Source: JADJGC01 sp964576925 (GTDB lineage Bacteria; Zixibacteria; MSB-5A5; CAIYYT01). Taken from it: 64,000 nucleotides of DNA. Below the pieces are notes generated by a model, which saw only the letters and a program-made list of their open reading frames with translations, had not been told where the DNA came from and made no database searches. Within the stretch, counting starts at the first letter, position 1. Every line of letters starts with the position of its first letter. This document shows positions 15,690 through 24,271 of this stretch, piece after piece. Location: NCBI GenBank assembly GCA_964576925.1, contig CAZNWJ010000002.1:186001-250000 (forward strand). The letters are read 5' to 3'. Both the position numbers and the translations under genes were made by a program.

Positions 15690-16121
15690 TTACGATTCTG
15701 ACGGCACAAACGAGGCGATGATCTGCTCGATCTGCCCTGCCAGTATCTTGAAAGATGCCTTGGAGTACTCGATTGAAAATGTGTACGCCCGGCCATCGCG
15801 GAGAACATAAACTTGTTGATAGAAGACCGGCTTCTGGTTGCCGGAGACGGTCTTGTACACCCATTCCCAGGCTTGGACACCGCTTGCCAGCGTCTTGCTC
15901 TCGTCCTTGAGCGTCTCCAACCCTACGAGGGCTGTGTTCATCATATCGATGCGATGACGGGCGTAGGATTCGAGAGATTCACCCCGGGGAACGTTGTGAT
16001 CGATGATCAACCTGAGCACATGACTGACACCGTGCAGCTCCGGACCGGCGTAGTTGAAGTGGGATTGGTCGCTCCAGCCCTCGGGTAGGGCGAGGCGGAA
16101 CTGGTGATTCGTTTTTGCCAT
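15690..16121 (-). CDS. DUF1795/DcrB-like protein, candidate effector-associated chaperone
   Basis: A 143-residue cytosolic protein without signal peptide. The opening FRLALPEGWSDQSHFNY and the later block PVFYQQVYVLRDGRAYTFSIEYSKASFKIL, ending in a helix (IEQIIASFV), fit the DUF1795 (DcrB, Eag) family, a PsbP/Mog1-like fold. Eag members bind the N-terminal regions of PAAR-linked type VI effectors before export. It is the last gene of a minus-strand operon that also encodes a PAAR protein, and starts 2 bases after the previous stop. The context therefore favours an effector chaperone rather than a metabolic role. Family assignment is by eye and needs a profile search. Confidence 0.6.
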   Translation of the reverse strand: MAKTNHQFRLALPEGWSDQSHFNYAGPELHGVSHVLRLIIDHNVPRGESLESYARHRIDMMNTALVGLETLKDESKTLASGVQAWEWVYKTVSGNQKPVFYQQVYVLRDGRAYTFSIEYSKASFKILAGQIEQIIASFVPSES

Positions 16122-16123
16122 AT

Positions 16124-16978
16124 CTATTCGCTACCTCGGTTTGAGTTCTGCTTATCGGCAAGCGCGGCGATCAGTGCGCCGAGTTCTTGTGCTGTGGCCT
16201 CTGGAAGAACATATCTGTTCTTCAGCAGCAAGGCGCCATTGACGCGCAGTTCGAGTTCTGTTTGCCGTGCTGCCGTCGGTGCTGCGGTAAAGGTATTCCA
16301 TTCACGAGTCAGCAGTCCCGACCCGACAAAGGAGCGCCAGAATGTCTGGAACGTCGCCTGCGATGGCCGGTAAGTCTTTCCGGCGCTAACGACCTCGGTC
16401 GTACCATCGTGATGAATGACGCTTTCGACAGTGCCATCGCGAGAGCCAACGCTGAAGCTTAGGGCTTCGGGATAGACAAATTCAGATGTTCGTCTCGCGT
16501 AGGCCTCGGCAAGCGTCACGACTATGGCATCGAGTTGCAACCTCGACTCGTCATCGAGCCGGTGCGAAGTTCGTATCCACGAAGCGGCCGTATCGCCATC
16601 AATGATCACCTTCAGCATCTCCCGCGCTTGCAGCCCCGGAGCGGTGGGTGTGAACTTGAGCTTCTCGGGATCACTGAGGGCCCCAAAATTGACGACAGCA
16701 ATCATCTTCCAGAGCGCGGCAAAATCCTCCTGGCTGATCAGCGTGCCGTGCGGTGACTCATCATAATCTTCCGGCTGCGATATCTGCGAATCGCGCCAGC
16801 GCTCGGTCTTGGCAACGATGATACAATTGCCGCGTTTTGTAAGCGAGTATTCGTCACCGAAGGCAAACGTAAGTTCCTCCGGCGTCCGCCGGGCTTCCGA
16901 TTTGCAGGTTAGAAACAACGGCAAGGCCAGGAAGCCGACCACGAGCAGAATCGTATCGAGACCGTTAGTCAAATGCAT
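16124..16978 (-). CDS. Lipoprotein-like or membrane-anchored protein of unknown function
   Basis: A 284-residue protein. From ATG 16978 (GGAG 7 bases upstream) it begins with a signal-type hydrophobic segment ending in LPLFLTC, which could be a lipobox; the frame also opens 8 codons earlier. The start overlaps the end of the upstream propeller gene by 14 bases. The mature part seems to hold two similar halves, each predicted to be an alpha-beta domain (YSLTKRGNCIIVAKTE and later FSVGSRDGTVESVIHHDG, each followed by a segment with FxxLW or FQTFWRSF). I do not recognise the family. In an operon with a PAAR tip and a protease, an immunity or accessory envelope role is possible. Confidence 0.6.
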   Translation of the reverse strand: MHLTNGLDTILLVVGFLALPLFLTCKSEARRTPEELTFAFGDEYSLTKRGNCIIVAKTERWRDSQISQPEDYDESPHGTLISQEDFAALWKMIAVVNFGALSDPEKLKFTPTAPGLQAREMLKVIIDGDTAASWIRTSHRLDDESRLQLDAIVVTLAEAYARRTSEFVYPEALSFSVGSRDGTVESVIHHDGTTEVVSAGKTYRPSQATFQTFWRSFVGSGLLTREWNTFTAAPTAARQTELELRVNGALLLKNRYVLPEATAQELGALIAALADKQNSNRGSE

Positions 16979-18080
16979 AGAGCATCTCCTTGCTCGCGAC
17001 ATAGATGCGTCCAGCCGCGTCGACTACCGGCGGTGTGTTAAGTTCCTCTTCGAAGACCACGTCAAACATCGTCTCACCCTCCGGGCTGACGCGAATCAGG
17101 CGATTGACCGCGACAATCAGCACACTCCGATCGGCCAGGGCCGTCGCCATTGTCGGCGAAGTCTCTTTGGCTTCAAACGACCAGAGTAGTCTCCCTTCCT
17201 GGAAACATAGTAGCGCGCTGTTCGCCAAGACCCAATAGCGATCTTCGCCCAGAAGAGGCGGCGCCACCGGCTTTCCTGAAATCTTCTCACAGGTTGTGTC
17301 AGGAACAACGGCCAGGAGCGCCCCGGTCAGATCGGTCATACCGATGGCGACCCCGGTCTCACCGCGACCGCACCAGTAGAGCCTTCCCTGCGGATCGCTT
17401 GAGCACCAGTGGGTGGCGCTCTCGAGCGGGAATCCGAAGCGGGCGGCCGGCTGCGGCTCGGCCTGTCGGCTATCGAGCGGGTAGATCAAGATCTCCTGGC
17501 GCGTCGAGGTCACCAGGCGGCGCTGTTCATAGTTGACCAACGGGATAATCGGACTGGTCGGCTCATGGACATCGGCGCTCCAGTCAAACCACAGATCGCC
17601 TGGCTTGCTCTTATAGATCATGAAGAACGGCGGCGCGCCGTGGATATCGCCGGCAAATTGGATTTGTGCAATGAACTCGGTGTCACCGGGCTCAAACAAA
17701 GCAAGCGTTGACTGGTCAATCAAGCCGGGAATCAGCAATTCGTCTTTGATGATCTGCCCTTGGAGGTCCACAACCCGCATGTGGTCTTTGCGGGCAGCCG
17801 TCGCAAACGACAGGTGTCCGTCGTCGAGTGCAACCTGGCAACCGTACCAGCGTGGAAGCGCGGCAATCTGGTTGCCGTTGCGATCAAAGAGATACAGCTC
17901 GTTGAGCCCATCGACGACAATCCGCTCATCAGCGCTGAGCAACAGGCGAGCTTCTGCCGGCCGGTCGGGAACCCGGCTTATCCGGCGACTCCAGGCAAAC
18001 TTTCCGACGGCAGCGCTGGTTACAGATACCGAGCCGCTGCGGCGGGAGTTGGCAAAGAATCGTGAGTAGATTGCCGGCAT
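16965..18080 (-). CDS. Cytosolic beta-propeller (PQQ-like repeat) protein
   Basis: A 371-residue protein with no signal peptide and repeated four-strand blades ending in patterns such as ELYLFDRNGNQIAALP, LYWCGRGETGVAIGMTD, LLCFQEGRLLWSFEAK and AGRIYVASKEMLYAFD. These are typical of PQQ-like or WD-type propellers without cofactor residues. It starts 9 bases after the zincin gene (TAGGAG ribosome site) and overlaps the following gene. As a propeller lacking export signals inside a PAAR operon, it may act as an adaptor or as cargo that travels with the tip. Function unknown. Confidence 0.6.
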   Translation of the reverse strand: MPAIYSRFFANSRRSGSVSVTSAAVGKFAWSRRISRVPDRPAEARLLLSADERIVVDGLNELYLFDRNGNQIAALPRWYGCQVALDDGHLSFATAARKDHMRVVDLQGQIIKDELLIPGLIDQSTLALFEPGDTEFIAQIQFAGDIHGAPPFFMIYKSKPGDLWFDWSADVHEPTSPIIPLVNYEQRRLVTSTRQEILIYPLDSRQAEPQPAARFGFPLESATHWCSSDPQGRLYWCGRGETGVAIGMTDLTGALLAVVPDTTCEKISGKPVAPPLLGEDRYWVLANSALLCFQEGRLLWSFEAKETSPTMATALADRSVLIVAVNRLIRVSPEGETMFDVVFEEELNTPPVVDAAGRIYVASKEMLYAFD

Positions 18081-18089
18081 TTTCGACTC

Positions 18090-21000
18090 CTACAGGTTGT
18101 TCATCGTAAAGGTGCCATTGGCTACGGTGGCGCCGCTCATCCAGGTAACGATCGGTCCAAAGTTCGTGTTGGCCAAGGCTGCCGTCCCTGCGGTGAGACC
18201 GAAACAGAACCGGATGATCCGGGCAGTATTGACATCGCGGTCAACTTCCAGGCGGTTGCCGCTGATCGTGAAGCCGCCTCCCGTCTGTGCCTTGACACGA
18301 ATATTGATATGCGAATCGCCGGGGTCGCCGCCCGTGTATTCCTTGAAATGCGGGTTGAATGTACAAAGGGTCTCCTGGAAATCATTGGTCGGCGGACACG
18401 AGAGCCGGAATTTCAGGTCGACCATAGCTTTGTAGTCGCTGTTCAGCGTCACCGCCCAGGTGCGTTTGGTGGCTGTTGTCCAGGTATTGGCTCCGACGTC
18501 GACAAAACGGATCGCGAACTTCGTTCGAATCGCCAGGATGCTGGTCAAGATCAGACCTGACTTGACCAGGTGCGCGGTCTCATCATCAAGCTTGTATAAC
18601 AACGCGTCGACCTTGGCATTTGAACCCATGTCGAGATTATCGCCGCGTTTGGCCGGATAATGGATGTTCTTGTAGGTGTCGGCGAGATCGTAAAGCAAGG
18701 TTGTCGACGGCCCGGGCAGATTGATGCGAAATCGTGTTCCACTGAAGAACTTGTTCAGGGACTTGGTCGCCGCCGACTCGTCATGCAGCCAGCAGATATT
18801 CTTCCAGAGATGCCGCGCCCGCCAAGCGCGGTTGCGATTCATCAGGGCAGACTTGTCAAAGGCGTAAGGTCCACCTTCGGCTGTGTTGACTTGAGTGTAG
18901 TCTGGCAATCCACCCCAGGAATTGCCGCCGGCATCGTCCGCCGAGTAAAGGTACTCGTCGGCATTGCCGAGCGCATGGCCCATTTCATGCGAGTTGGCGA
19001 GCGGCTCGTTGGTATTCCCGTCAAGATCTTGCTTGGTGTTGTCCGGATCGGGCGAGGCAAAGCGGTTCGGTTCGGCCTGGTAAGCGGCTTGACGGAAGTT
19101 ACCGGAATCAGGAAGCATCCAGCTGCCTGACTGCACGATGGTAACCATCGCCTTGTGCGCTCCGCCGTTGGTGTCGTTCTTGACCTCCATGTAGTAGTAG
19201 GGTCGAATCAGGATATCGTGCGTGCCGCTCTTGCGCTCGAAGAGGTAATTCTTCCTGTTCATCCGCTCGTTGGCATTCTTGAACCCTGGGTGGCGGTGGT
19301 TATTGACGTCGGCGGCGGTCGCGGGCGCCTGGAAATTCAGGCGACAATCCCAGTGAGTCAACAAGTAGTACAGCGGCTTCCCGTCGAGGATATCGCAGTT
19401 GTGAAAATAGTGCAGCGTGTAGTGCCCGATCGCAGGGTTCAGGTCGGACAAGGTGTAACCTTTGGCGCGATCGCTCGCGGAGGAACCGATCATCGTCTGC
19501 GTCACATGCACATCGCCGTCAGTCAGCAAAGCCAGGCGTGCACCGAGGACGTGATTAGCCGTCAGATTGAAGCCCGGATCAGTGGAACGCGAACGCTTGT
19601 CGTAAATGTCATAGAAGCCGTTACAGAAATAGACAATGCGCGCATTCCCCGGCACGTCGGTGATGAAATTCACGGAAAACGCCTGATTCGTCACGATCGG
19701 CAGATTGGGGTCCGGGTTATGGATCGCGAGCTTGCGCAGATTCTTGGTTGTTCCGGCGACAGTTTCGTTGGTCGTGTGATCGATATAGAAGAGCGCATAA
19801 CGCGAATTGGCGTCGAGATTGATCAGCGTGTTTGCAGCGTTGCGGTCGCGAATGCCCTGACTGCGGTTTGCATCGCCCAATACGATGTCATCCAGAGAGA
19901 AAGTAAGCGGCTGATTGGGATCAGTTGTGTTGCCGCCATATGGTTTGAGTTGCTTATGCGTGCGCAAGACATCGATGAATCGATCGCCCGTATTGGGATT
20001 GGTATTGTCGTAACGCGTGAAGTAGTTGCGCGATGACCACTCCGCTGGAATATCGTAGTATTTGATACGCTCAAGCCAGGTCAGGGCCTTGATCTCATCG
20101 GGTGTCTTGGTGACGAAGACCGGTTCCGTTTTGTCATCGGCACTGAACAGCCACTGATTTGTCGAAGCAAAAGTGAAATGGATATCGGTGCGCACCGTGT
20201 TATTCTGCACCTTGACCATATAGACGCCATTGGAGTAGGTGACGCGCGCCGGTATCTCCGTCGTGAAATTCTCGAAGACCTTTATCTGCAAACCCTCAGG
20301 AACCGGCTTGATCGCCTGGTGGACGCGGTCAAAGTACGTGAATTTCAGGTGATAAGCGGTCGCGGTCAGATCGGCCGGATCGATATGAACGGCTGCGAAA
20401 TGCCACTTGTGCCACAGCGGGCACTCGGCGGGTGTATGGATCGAAGTCGTGCGCGTCGGACAATTGAGAACCGGGATTTCTTCCTTGTCGAAGAAGAGCA
20501 TTTCGACGCGGCGATTCAGTTGTGAACGGTAGTTGTCGCGACCGGCGTTGTCCAACGGGAACGACTCACCACATGCGACCAAACGTTTGGCATCCTCGGC
20601 GTACATCACGAGCGAACGATAACGGCCGATTTGACCGCGAGGCACACCGAGAGAGGCAGCGATCTCGTCATTGTAAATATCGTAGACAGCGCGCCACATC
20701 TCGATCGGCCACTTGTGCGCACCCGAGTTGGAGATGATACTAATGGTATTTTGCGGGATAACTACAGCCTCTGTCGGCGCCTGGGCCGCCAGCACCCAGG
20801 TGTTGTAGGCTTCAATGAAGTTTTTGGTCGCGTCGCGCGTTGCCGTGTTCCATTGATTATTGATTGCGCCGGGATCGCAATTCCATCCCCAGCGCGTGTT
20901 CTCCTTGACGAACTTCATGATCTGTTGGTAATCTTCAATGCGGTGACGCGATTCGGACACCTTGGCCCACTTCTCGCGGTCGCCCTCAACGAGGAACTCC

Positions 21001-21380
21001 ACATTCTGTGCTCGCAGGGCGGATAACTCGAAGTTCATTTTTGCTTGCCCGGAAGTGTCGGCATGGCCGGCGATGAGCAAGCGCTTATTCGGGTCAAACT
21101 CGAACTGCTTCAGACCGAGCGCAATTGCCGCCAAACCGGAGACCTGGTCTTGTTGCTGTTGTGTTGACGCGTCCGAGGCATCGTCCCCGACGCCCTGGCT
21201 GGACGAGGCACCCCCCGGGCGCTCCGGCATCATGACAGCGCTGTCAAGATGGAAGAGCACATCTTCCATTTCCAGAATGTATACCTGCAAAAGACGGTGT
21301 ATGAACGTCGTCGGCGTCCCGGTGCGCGCTCCGAGACGGAGCAGAAAGTCGCGAAATGAGCCGAAAATGCTAAATCCCAT
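18090..21380 (-). CDS. Giant OmpA-domain plus zinc metallopeptidase protein, candidate injected effector
   Basis: A 1096-residue protein with no signal peptide. Residues about 40-300 form an OmpA-like peptidoglycan-binding domain split by an insertion: a strand-helix part with LLIAGHADTSG, NxELSALRAQNV, and a closing part NRRVEMLFFDKEE. The middle (300-770) is mainly beta-rich and unrecognised. A zincin site lies at 798-810, HEMGHALGNADEY: H798, E799 and H802 with D808 as likely third ligand, the HExxHxxGxxD form of metzincins. The C-terminal 200 residues are beta-rich. ATG 21380 has GAGGG upstream. It follows the PAAR gene by 21 bases. Lacking a signal peptide while carrying a wall-binding domain and a protease fits cargo loaded on a contractile injection tip. 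The peptidase family is uncertain. Confidence 0.72.
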   Translation of the reverse strand: MGFSIFGSFRDFLLRLGARTGTPTTFIHRLLQVYILEMEDVLFHLDSAVMMPERPGGASSSQGVGDDASDASTQQQQDQVSGLAAIALGLKQFEFDPNKRLLIAGHADTSGQAKMNFELSALRAQNVEFLVEGDREKWAKVSESRHRIEDYQQIMKFVKENTRWGWNCDPGAINNQWNTATRDATKNFIEAYNTWVLAAQAPTEAVVIPQNTISIISNSGAHKWPIEMWRAVYDIYNDEIAASLGVPRGQIGRYRSLVMYAEDAKRLVACGESFPLDNAGRDNYRSQLNRRVEMLFFDKEEIPVLNCPTRTTSIHTPAECPLWHKWHFAAVHIDPADLTATAYHLKFTYFDRVHQAIKPVPEGLQIKVFENFTTEIPARVTYSNGVYMVKVQNNTVRTDIHFTFASTNQWLFSADDKTEPVFVTKTPDEIKALTWLERIKYYDIPAEWSSRNYFTRYDNTNPNTGDRFIDVLRTHKQLKPYGGNTTDPNQPLTFSLDDIVLGDANRSQGIRDRNAANTLINLDANSRYALFYIDHTTNETVAGTTKNLRKLAIHNPDPNLPIVTNQAFSVNFITDVPGNARIVYFCNGFYDIYDKRSRSTDPGFNLTANHVLGARLALLTDGDVHVTQTMIGSSASDRAKGYTLSDLNPAIGHYTLHYFHNCDILDGKPLYYLLTHWDCRLNFQAPATAADVNNHRHPGFKNANERMNRKNYLFERKSGTHDILIRPYYYMEVKNDTNGGAHKAMVTIVQSGSWMLPDSGNFRQAAYQAEPNRFASPDPDNTKQDLDGNTNEPLANSHEMGHALGNADEYLYSADDAGGNSWGGLPDYTQVNTAEGGPYAFDKSALMNRNRAWRARHLWKNICWLHDESAATKSLNKFFSGTRFRINLPGPSTTLLYDLADTYKNIHYPAKRGDNLDMGSNAKVDALLYKLDDETAHLVKSGLILTSILAIRTKFAIRFVDVGANTWTTATKRTWAVTLNSDYKAMVDLKFRLSCPPTNDFQETLCTFNPHFKEYTGGDPGDSHINIRVKAQTGGGFTISGNRLEVDRDVNTARIIRFCFGLTAGTAALANTNFGPIVTWMSGATVANGTFTMNNL

Positions 21381-21401
21381 GCTGCACCCTCGCGGTCGCT
21401 C

Positions 21402-22523
21402 CTATTGCGTCCATTCCTCGTCCTTGACATCGAAGGAGATGCGCAGACTGCCGGCCGGAATGTCGGTTTCCTTGGCCTTGCCGGAGCCATCGAGATTGCC
21501 CGTGCGCACTGAGCCGTTGGGCAGGTAGAGTGAATAAGGTTTATCAGGGATGGGATTGCCGGCTTCGTCCTTCAGCTCGAACTCAAGATCGTCGGTGATC
21601 GTCAACATGTTGGAGCGGCGCGAGAAATTGCCGGCCGTGACAATGAAGTAGAATTGGGGCATCGAGAATCGTCCCATGAGTTCTTTTTCACGCGCGACCG
21701 CCAACATGTCATCATCGACTTCCACGAGCCACTCCGACTCAATCTTGTCGCCGCTGACCTTGCTCTCGAGTGTCTTCAGGCGCGTCGTTGAATAATTCGG
21801 ATCGTATATCCAGACTTCGATGAGCGCCTCGGTTTCGTTGGGAATTCCCGCCGTCTCCGCCTCAAGCTTCAGCGTATCGCCGACCTTGGCCGTAGCTTGC
21901 GACCACTTCGCCGAGACGATTGCCTTGAGCGTCAATTCGTGGTTGCCGGTGTTTGTGATCGAGTTCTTGAAACCTCCGGCGAGGGTGCCTTCTGAGACGT
22001 TGCCGTCGGGATCCTTGAGTTCGTACTTGCAGTCGGTAATCGGAAATCCGGCTGAATCCTTGGCAACGACCTGGATATAGTGGCCTTCTGTAGTTTCCTC
22101 TTCGGGAGCGGCATCGCCACTTTCCGGCTCGCCGACTTCCGTTTCTTCGGCAGTGGCCTCTTGCGCAGCGATCGCGCCGGAACCGCCTGAGCTGGAGGAT
22201 CCGGCGCCGCCACCGCCACCGCCTTCCCCGATCAAAACGGTCATACACCCCATCACGATCGAATCCGGGGGGCCGGAACAAATGCACATATCCCCCACGC
22301 GGGCGGCCGGCATATTGCCGATCAGCACCCCGGAGGACCCCTTCGAGATCGGTCCGCCGACATGGGGCGGCGGCGGAGTTCCCGGATTGACCATCGGGCA
22401 AACATGCATGTCGCCGAGGCGGGCGGCCGGCTGACCGCCGATGAGTACCATGGGAAAGCCGACGGTAATTGCACCGCCGTGAGCGGTAGAATCCCCTAAC
22501 CGAGCTGCGGGTTGTCCAGGCAT
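21402..22523 (-). CDS. PAAR-repeat tip protein with beta-rich C-terminal extension
   Basis: A 373-residue protein. Residues 1-110 hold three PAAR-type repeats (QPAARLGDSTAHGG, QPAARLGDMHVCP, MPAARVGDMCICSG), followed by a Gly/Ser-rich linker near 105-135 and acidic spacer. PAAR domains cap the VgrG-like spike of type VI and other contractile systems and carry effectors. The C-terminal part has Ig-like strands; its last 60 residues (FELKDEAGNPIPDKPYSLYL... then DIPAGSLRISF) match the linker domain often seen after spike proteins. ATG 22523 with AGGA upstream is preferred to an upstream start that would lie in the palindromic leader. First gene of the operon. No VgrG, sheath or baseplate gene is in the window. 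Confidence 0.85.
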   Translation of the reverse strand: MPGQPAARLGDSTAHGGAITVGFPMVLIGGQPAARLGDMHVCPMVNPGTPPPPHVGGPISKGSSGVLIGNMPAARVGDMCICSGPPDSIVMGCMTVLIGEGGGGGGAGSSSSGGSGAIAAQEATAEETEVGEPESGDAAPEEETTEGHYIQVVAKDSAGFPITDCKYELKDPDGNVSEGTLAGGFKNSITNTGNHELTLKAIVSAKWSQATAKVGDTLKLEAETAGIPNETEALIEVWIYDPNYSTTRLKTLESKVSGDKIESEWLVEVDDDMLAVAREKELMGRFSMPQFYFIVTAGNFSRRSNMLTITDDLEFELKDEAGNPIPDKPYSLYLPNGSVRTGNLDGSGKAKETDIPAGSLRISFDVKDEEWTQ

Positions 22524-22547
22524 ATAGCTGTTCCTAACGTGTTCATT

Positions 22548-22579
22548 CCACCTTGCTTGTCGCTTGACAAGCAAGGTGG
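22548..22579. repeat. Perfect 14-bp inverted repeat in the leader of the PAAR operon
   Basis: Left arm CCACCTTGCTTGTC (22548-22561), loop GCTT, right arm GACAAGCAAGGTGG (22566-22579), all 14 pairs exact. It stands 25 bases before the PAAR start codon. No T run follows on either strand, so it is not a classical terminator. It could be an operator, an mRNA structure controlling translation, or part of an old insertion site. Confidence 0.75.
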
Positions 22580-22657
22580 TTCAAAGCACAACTGTAAGAT
22601 TTCTGCGGGAATCTATTGGGGCAAGCGCTATGAGTCAATAAAGAAGTCGGTGGCCGA

Positions 22658-23206
22658 CTACGATTTACTGCGCTCCAACTGGGCGCCGCAGAGCGGGCAA
22701 GTGGTGCGATTCTTGTCAAGCCACTCGTGTCCGAAGCGGCAGCGCAAAAATGCCGTATCCGGATCGATATAAACCGTGTCCCAGTCGGCCATAATCGTGT
22801 ACTTCAGCGTGCCGTCGGTTACACGCATGGCGAAGGTCAGCGGACTAACCTTCTGCAAGTTGTCGCCCTGGCAATCGAACTTGACCGGGATCGAGTCGAG
22901 GTGGACTTCCTTCTCCGTCTGTCGCATGGTGTTGCGTTCGACCACGCGGGCCTGCAGCATGATCTTGTCATCGCCGCGCGGACCAAGGTACATCAGCGTA
23001 TGTTCGGTCACAATGCTGTCGATTGTCATCCGCCATTGGGCGATGACAATATTCGGCTTGGCGGTGAATTCAACGCCGCCCTGGTACCGTTTGCCAATAC
23101 TGATTCGTTCGGCGGCGTCGGCCCAGCCGGCCGAAACCACCAGGATAGCTGCCACGGCGAGCGCGGCGGCTACTGCACATCTGATCTGCCCGATTCTTAA
23201 GCGCAT
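22658..23206 (-). CDS. Exported protein with C-terminal zinc-ribbon-like motif
   Basis: A 182-residue protein with a Sec signal peptide (residues 10-31, ending ADA) from ATG 23206, which has GGAGG 8 bases upstream. The mature domain is beta-rich (about 35-150) and unrecognised. The C-terminus carries CRFGHEWLDKNRTTCPLCG, a pattern of paired ligands (C...H...CxxC) like a zinc ribbon, which is uncommon in exported proteins. It lies upstream of the PAAR operon in the same direction with a 134-base gap and a hairpin between them, so membership of that operon is unclear. No function assigned. Confidence 0.6.
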   Translation of the reverse strand: MRLRIGQIRCAVAAALAVAAILVVSAGWADAAERISIGKRYQGGVEFTAKPNIVIAQWRMTIDSIVTEHTLMYLGPRGDDKIMLQARVVERNTMRQTEKEVHLDSIPVKFDCQGDNLQKVSPLTFAMRVTDGTLKYTIMADWDTVYIDPDTAFLRCRFGHEWLDKNRTTCPLCGAQLERSKS

Positions 23207-23341
23207 GTTTTTGTCCTCCAGTGATGTCGTCGGCAGCACTTCACTGAAGCCGGAGCAGTATAGCAAACAAAGCGCAGGCGCGCAGGTTTTTGAACAGCTT
23301 CGTTCAATTCTCAAGCACGGTATGGGACGCAATCAGAGCAA

Positions 23342-23383
23342 GAGCCCCGACCGATCCAAAAACAACAGCCGGTAGCGGGGCTC
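23342..23383. terminator. Possible hairpin terminator
   Basis: Arms GAGCCCCG and CGGGGCTC pair exactly, with a further ACCG/CGGT pairing inside. No clear T run follows on the minus strand, where it would end the transcript of the VOC gene. Low-confidence call. Confidence 0.35.
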
Positions 23384-23443
23384 CTCATTAAGCCGCCCGA
23401 TGCGGCAACTATTCCATATCGAAACACCACAGTTGTTCGGAAG

Positions 23444-23794
23444 TTAGCCCTTGAACAGCCCAATAACGTTGCCGTCCGGGTCGGCAAACATCGCGCATGC
23501 GCCGATGCCGGGGATGGGCGTCGGCGGTAAAACAGTCTTGCCTCCAAGTTTCTGGGCCTTGTCGAGCGAGGCTTGAAGATCGTCGACACCGACGTAGAAA
23601 GTCACCGATGGCCCCTGCCCCGGCTGGTACGGCCCGATGCCGCCGCCGATCGATTTATCGTTGGCGGGTTCGACCAGGGAATAGTCGAATCCGGGCGCGG
23701 TGTTGGTCTTCCAGCCGAAGAGCTGGGAATAGAAATCAACGGATTTGGCGCGATCCTTGACATTGATTTCGAAGTGAATCACAGGCTGAGCCAT
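23444..23794 (-). CDS. VOC-family (glyoxalase/dioxygenase fold) protein
   Basis: A 116-residue cytosolic protein of the vicinal oxygen chelate superfamily. The two beta-alpha-beta-beta-beta halves are visible: VIHFEINVKDRAKSVDFYSQLFGW and, later, VTFYVGVDDLQASLDKAQKLGGKTV followed by MFADPDGNVIGLFKG. The start has AGAGGAG upstream. VOC proteins of this size include glyoxalase-like enzymes and antibiotic-binding proteins; the metal-ligand set and the substrate cannot be settled here. It is followed by a small membrane protein upstream on the same strand with a 46-base gap, with no clear shared pathway. Confidence 0.88.
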   Translation of the reverse strand: MAQPVIHFEINVKDRAKSVDFYSQLFGWKTNTAPGFDYSLVEPANDKSIGGGIGPYQPGQGPSVTFYVGVDDLQASLDKAQKLGGKTVLPPTPIPGIGACAMFADPDGNVIGLFKG

Positions 23795-23840
23795 TTGTCA
23801 TCTCCTCTTCGAGAGGTTAGGTGTTGCTTCAGGTTCTTTG

Positions 23841-24203
23841 CTATCTTGTCGTGGCCGGCACGCGACCGTACATTTGCGTCAGCAGCCCCAGAATCAGCCC
23901 GACCAGCGAACCGGGGATGAGTATTTCCAGCCAGTAATGCCCGCCACTTTCGTTCGGCATGGCGGCAATAATGAATGCCAGGACGAAACCCACCAGCAGT
24001 CCGACAATGATGCCGATCTTCATGCTGCGAAACTTTCGTGCGACGAAGCCGATGATGATACCCGCGATCATGCCCTTGATCGTGGAGCCGATGACGATGC
24101 CGGCGATCGCCGGCGCGGTTTCGGGCGCCGAGAAGAGCGCCGTCAGACCATCGATGGCCCCCAAGATTGCCCCCAGAATCAGCCCGAGTACAGGTTTGGA
24201 CAT
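23841..24203 (-). CDS. Small integral membrane protein of unknown function
   Basis: A 120-residue protein made almost wholly of hydrophobic glycine-rich helices: about residues 4-20, 30-52, 61-82 and 90-112. Short charged loops (RKFRSMK) separate them. The glycine patterning (GLILGAILGAIDG, GLLVGFVLAF) suggests tightly packed helices, but no family is recognisable. ATG 24203 follows GAGGAG. It lies downstream of the Ser/Thr kinase gene with a 68-base gap and may share its transcript. Confidence 0.65.
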   Translation of the reverse strand: MSKPVLGLILGAILGAIDGLTALFSAPETAPAIAGIVIGSTIKGMIAGIIIGFVARKFRSMKIGIIVGLLVGFVLAFIIAAMPNESGGHYWLEILIPGSLVGLILGLLTQMYGRVPATTR

Positions 24204-24271
24204 GTGTTACTCCTCTATTGTCTTCAGTGATTTCGTTTCTGATTCACTATTACGAAGCTGCCGCGATTCCT

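Noticed and set aside
19155..20036. Long plus-strand frame of 293 codons opposite the zincin gene
   Set aside because: It is a shadow of the 1096-residue gene on the other strand: no domain, odd composition and overlap over its whole length.
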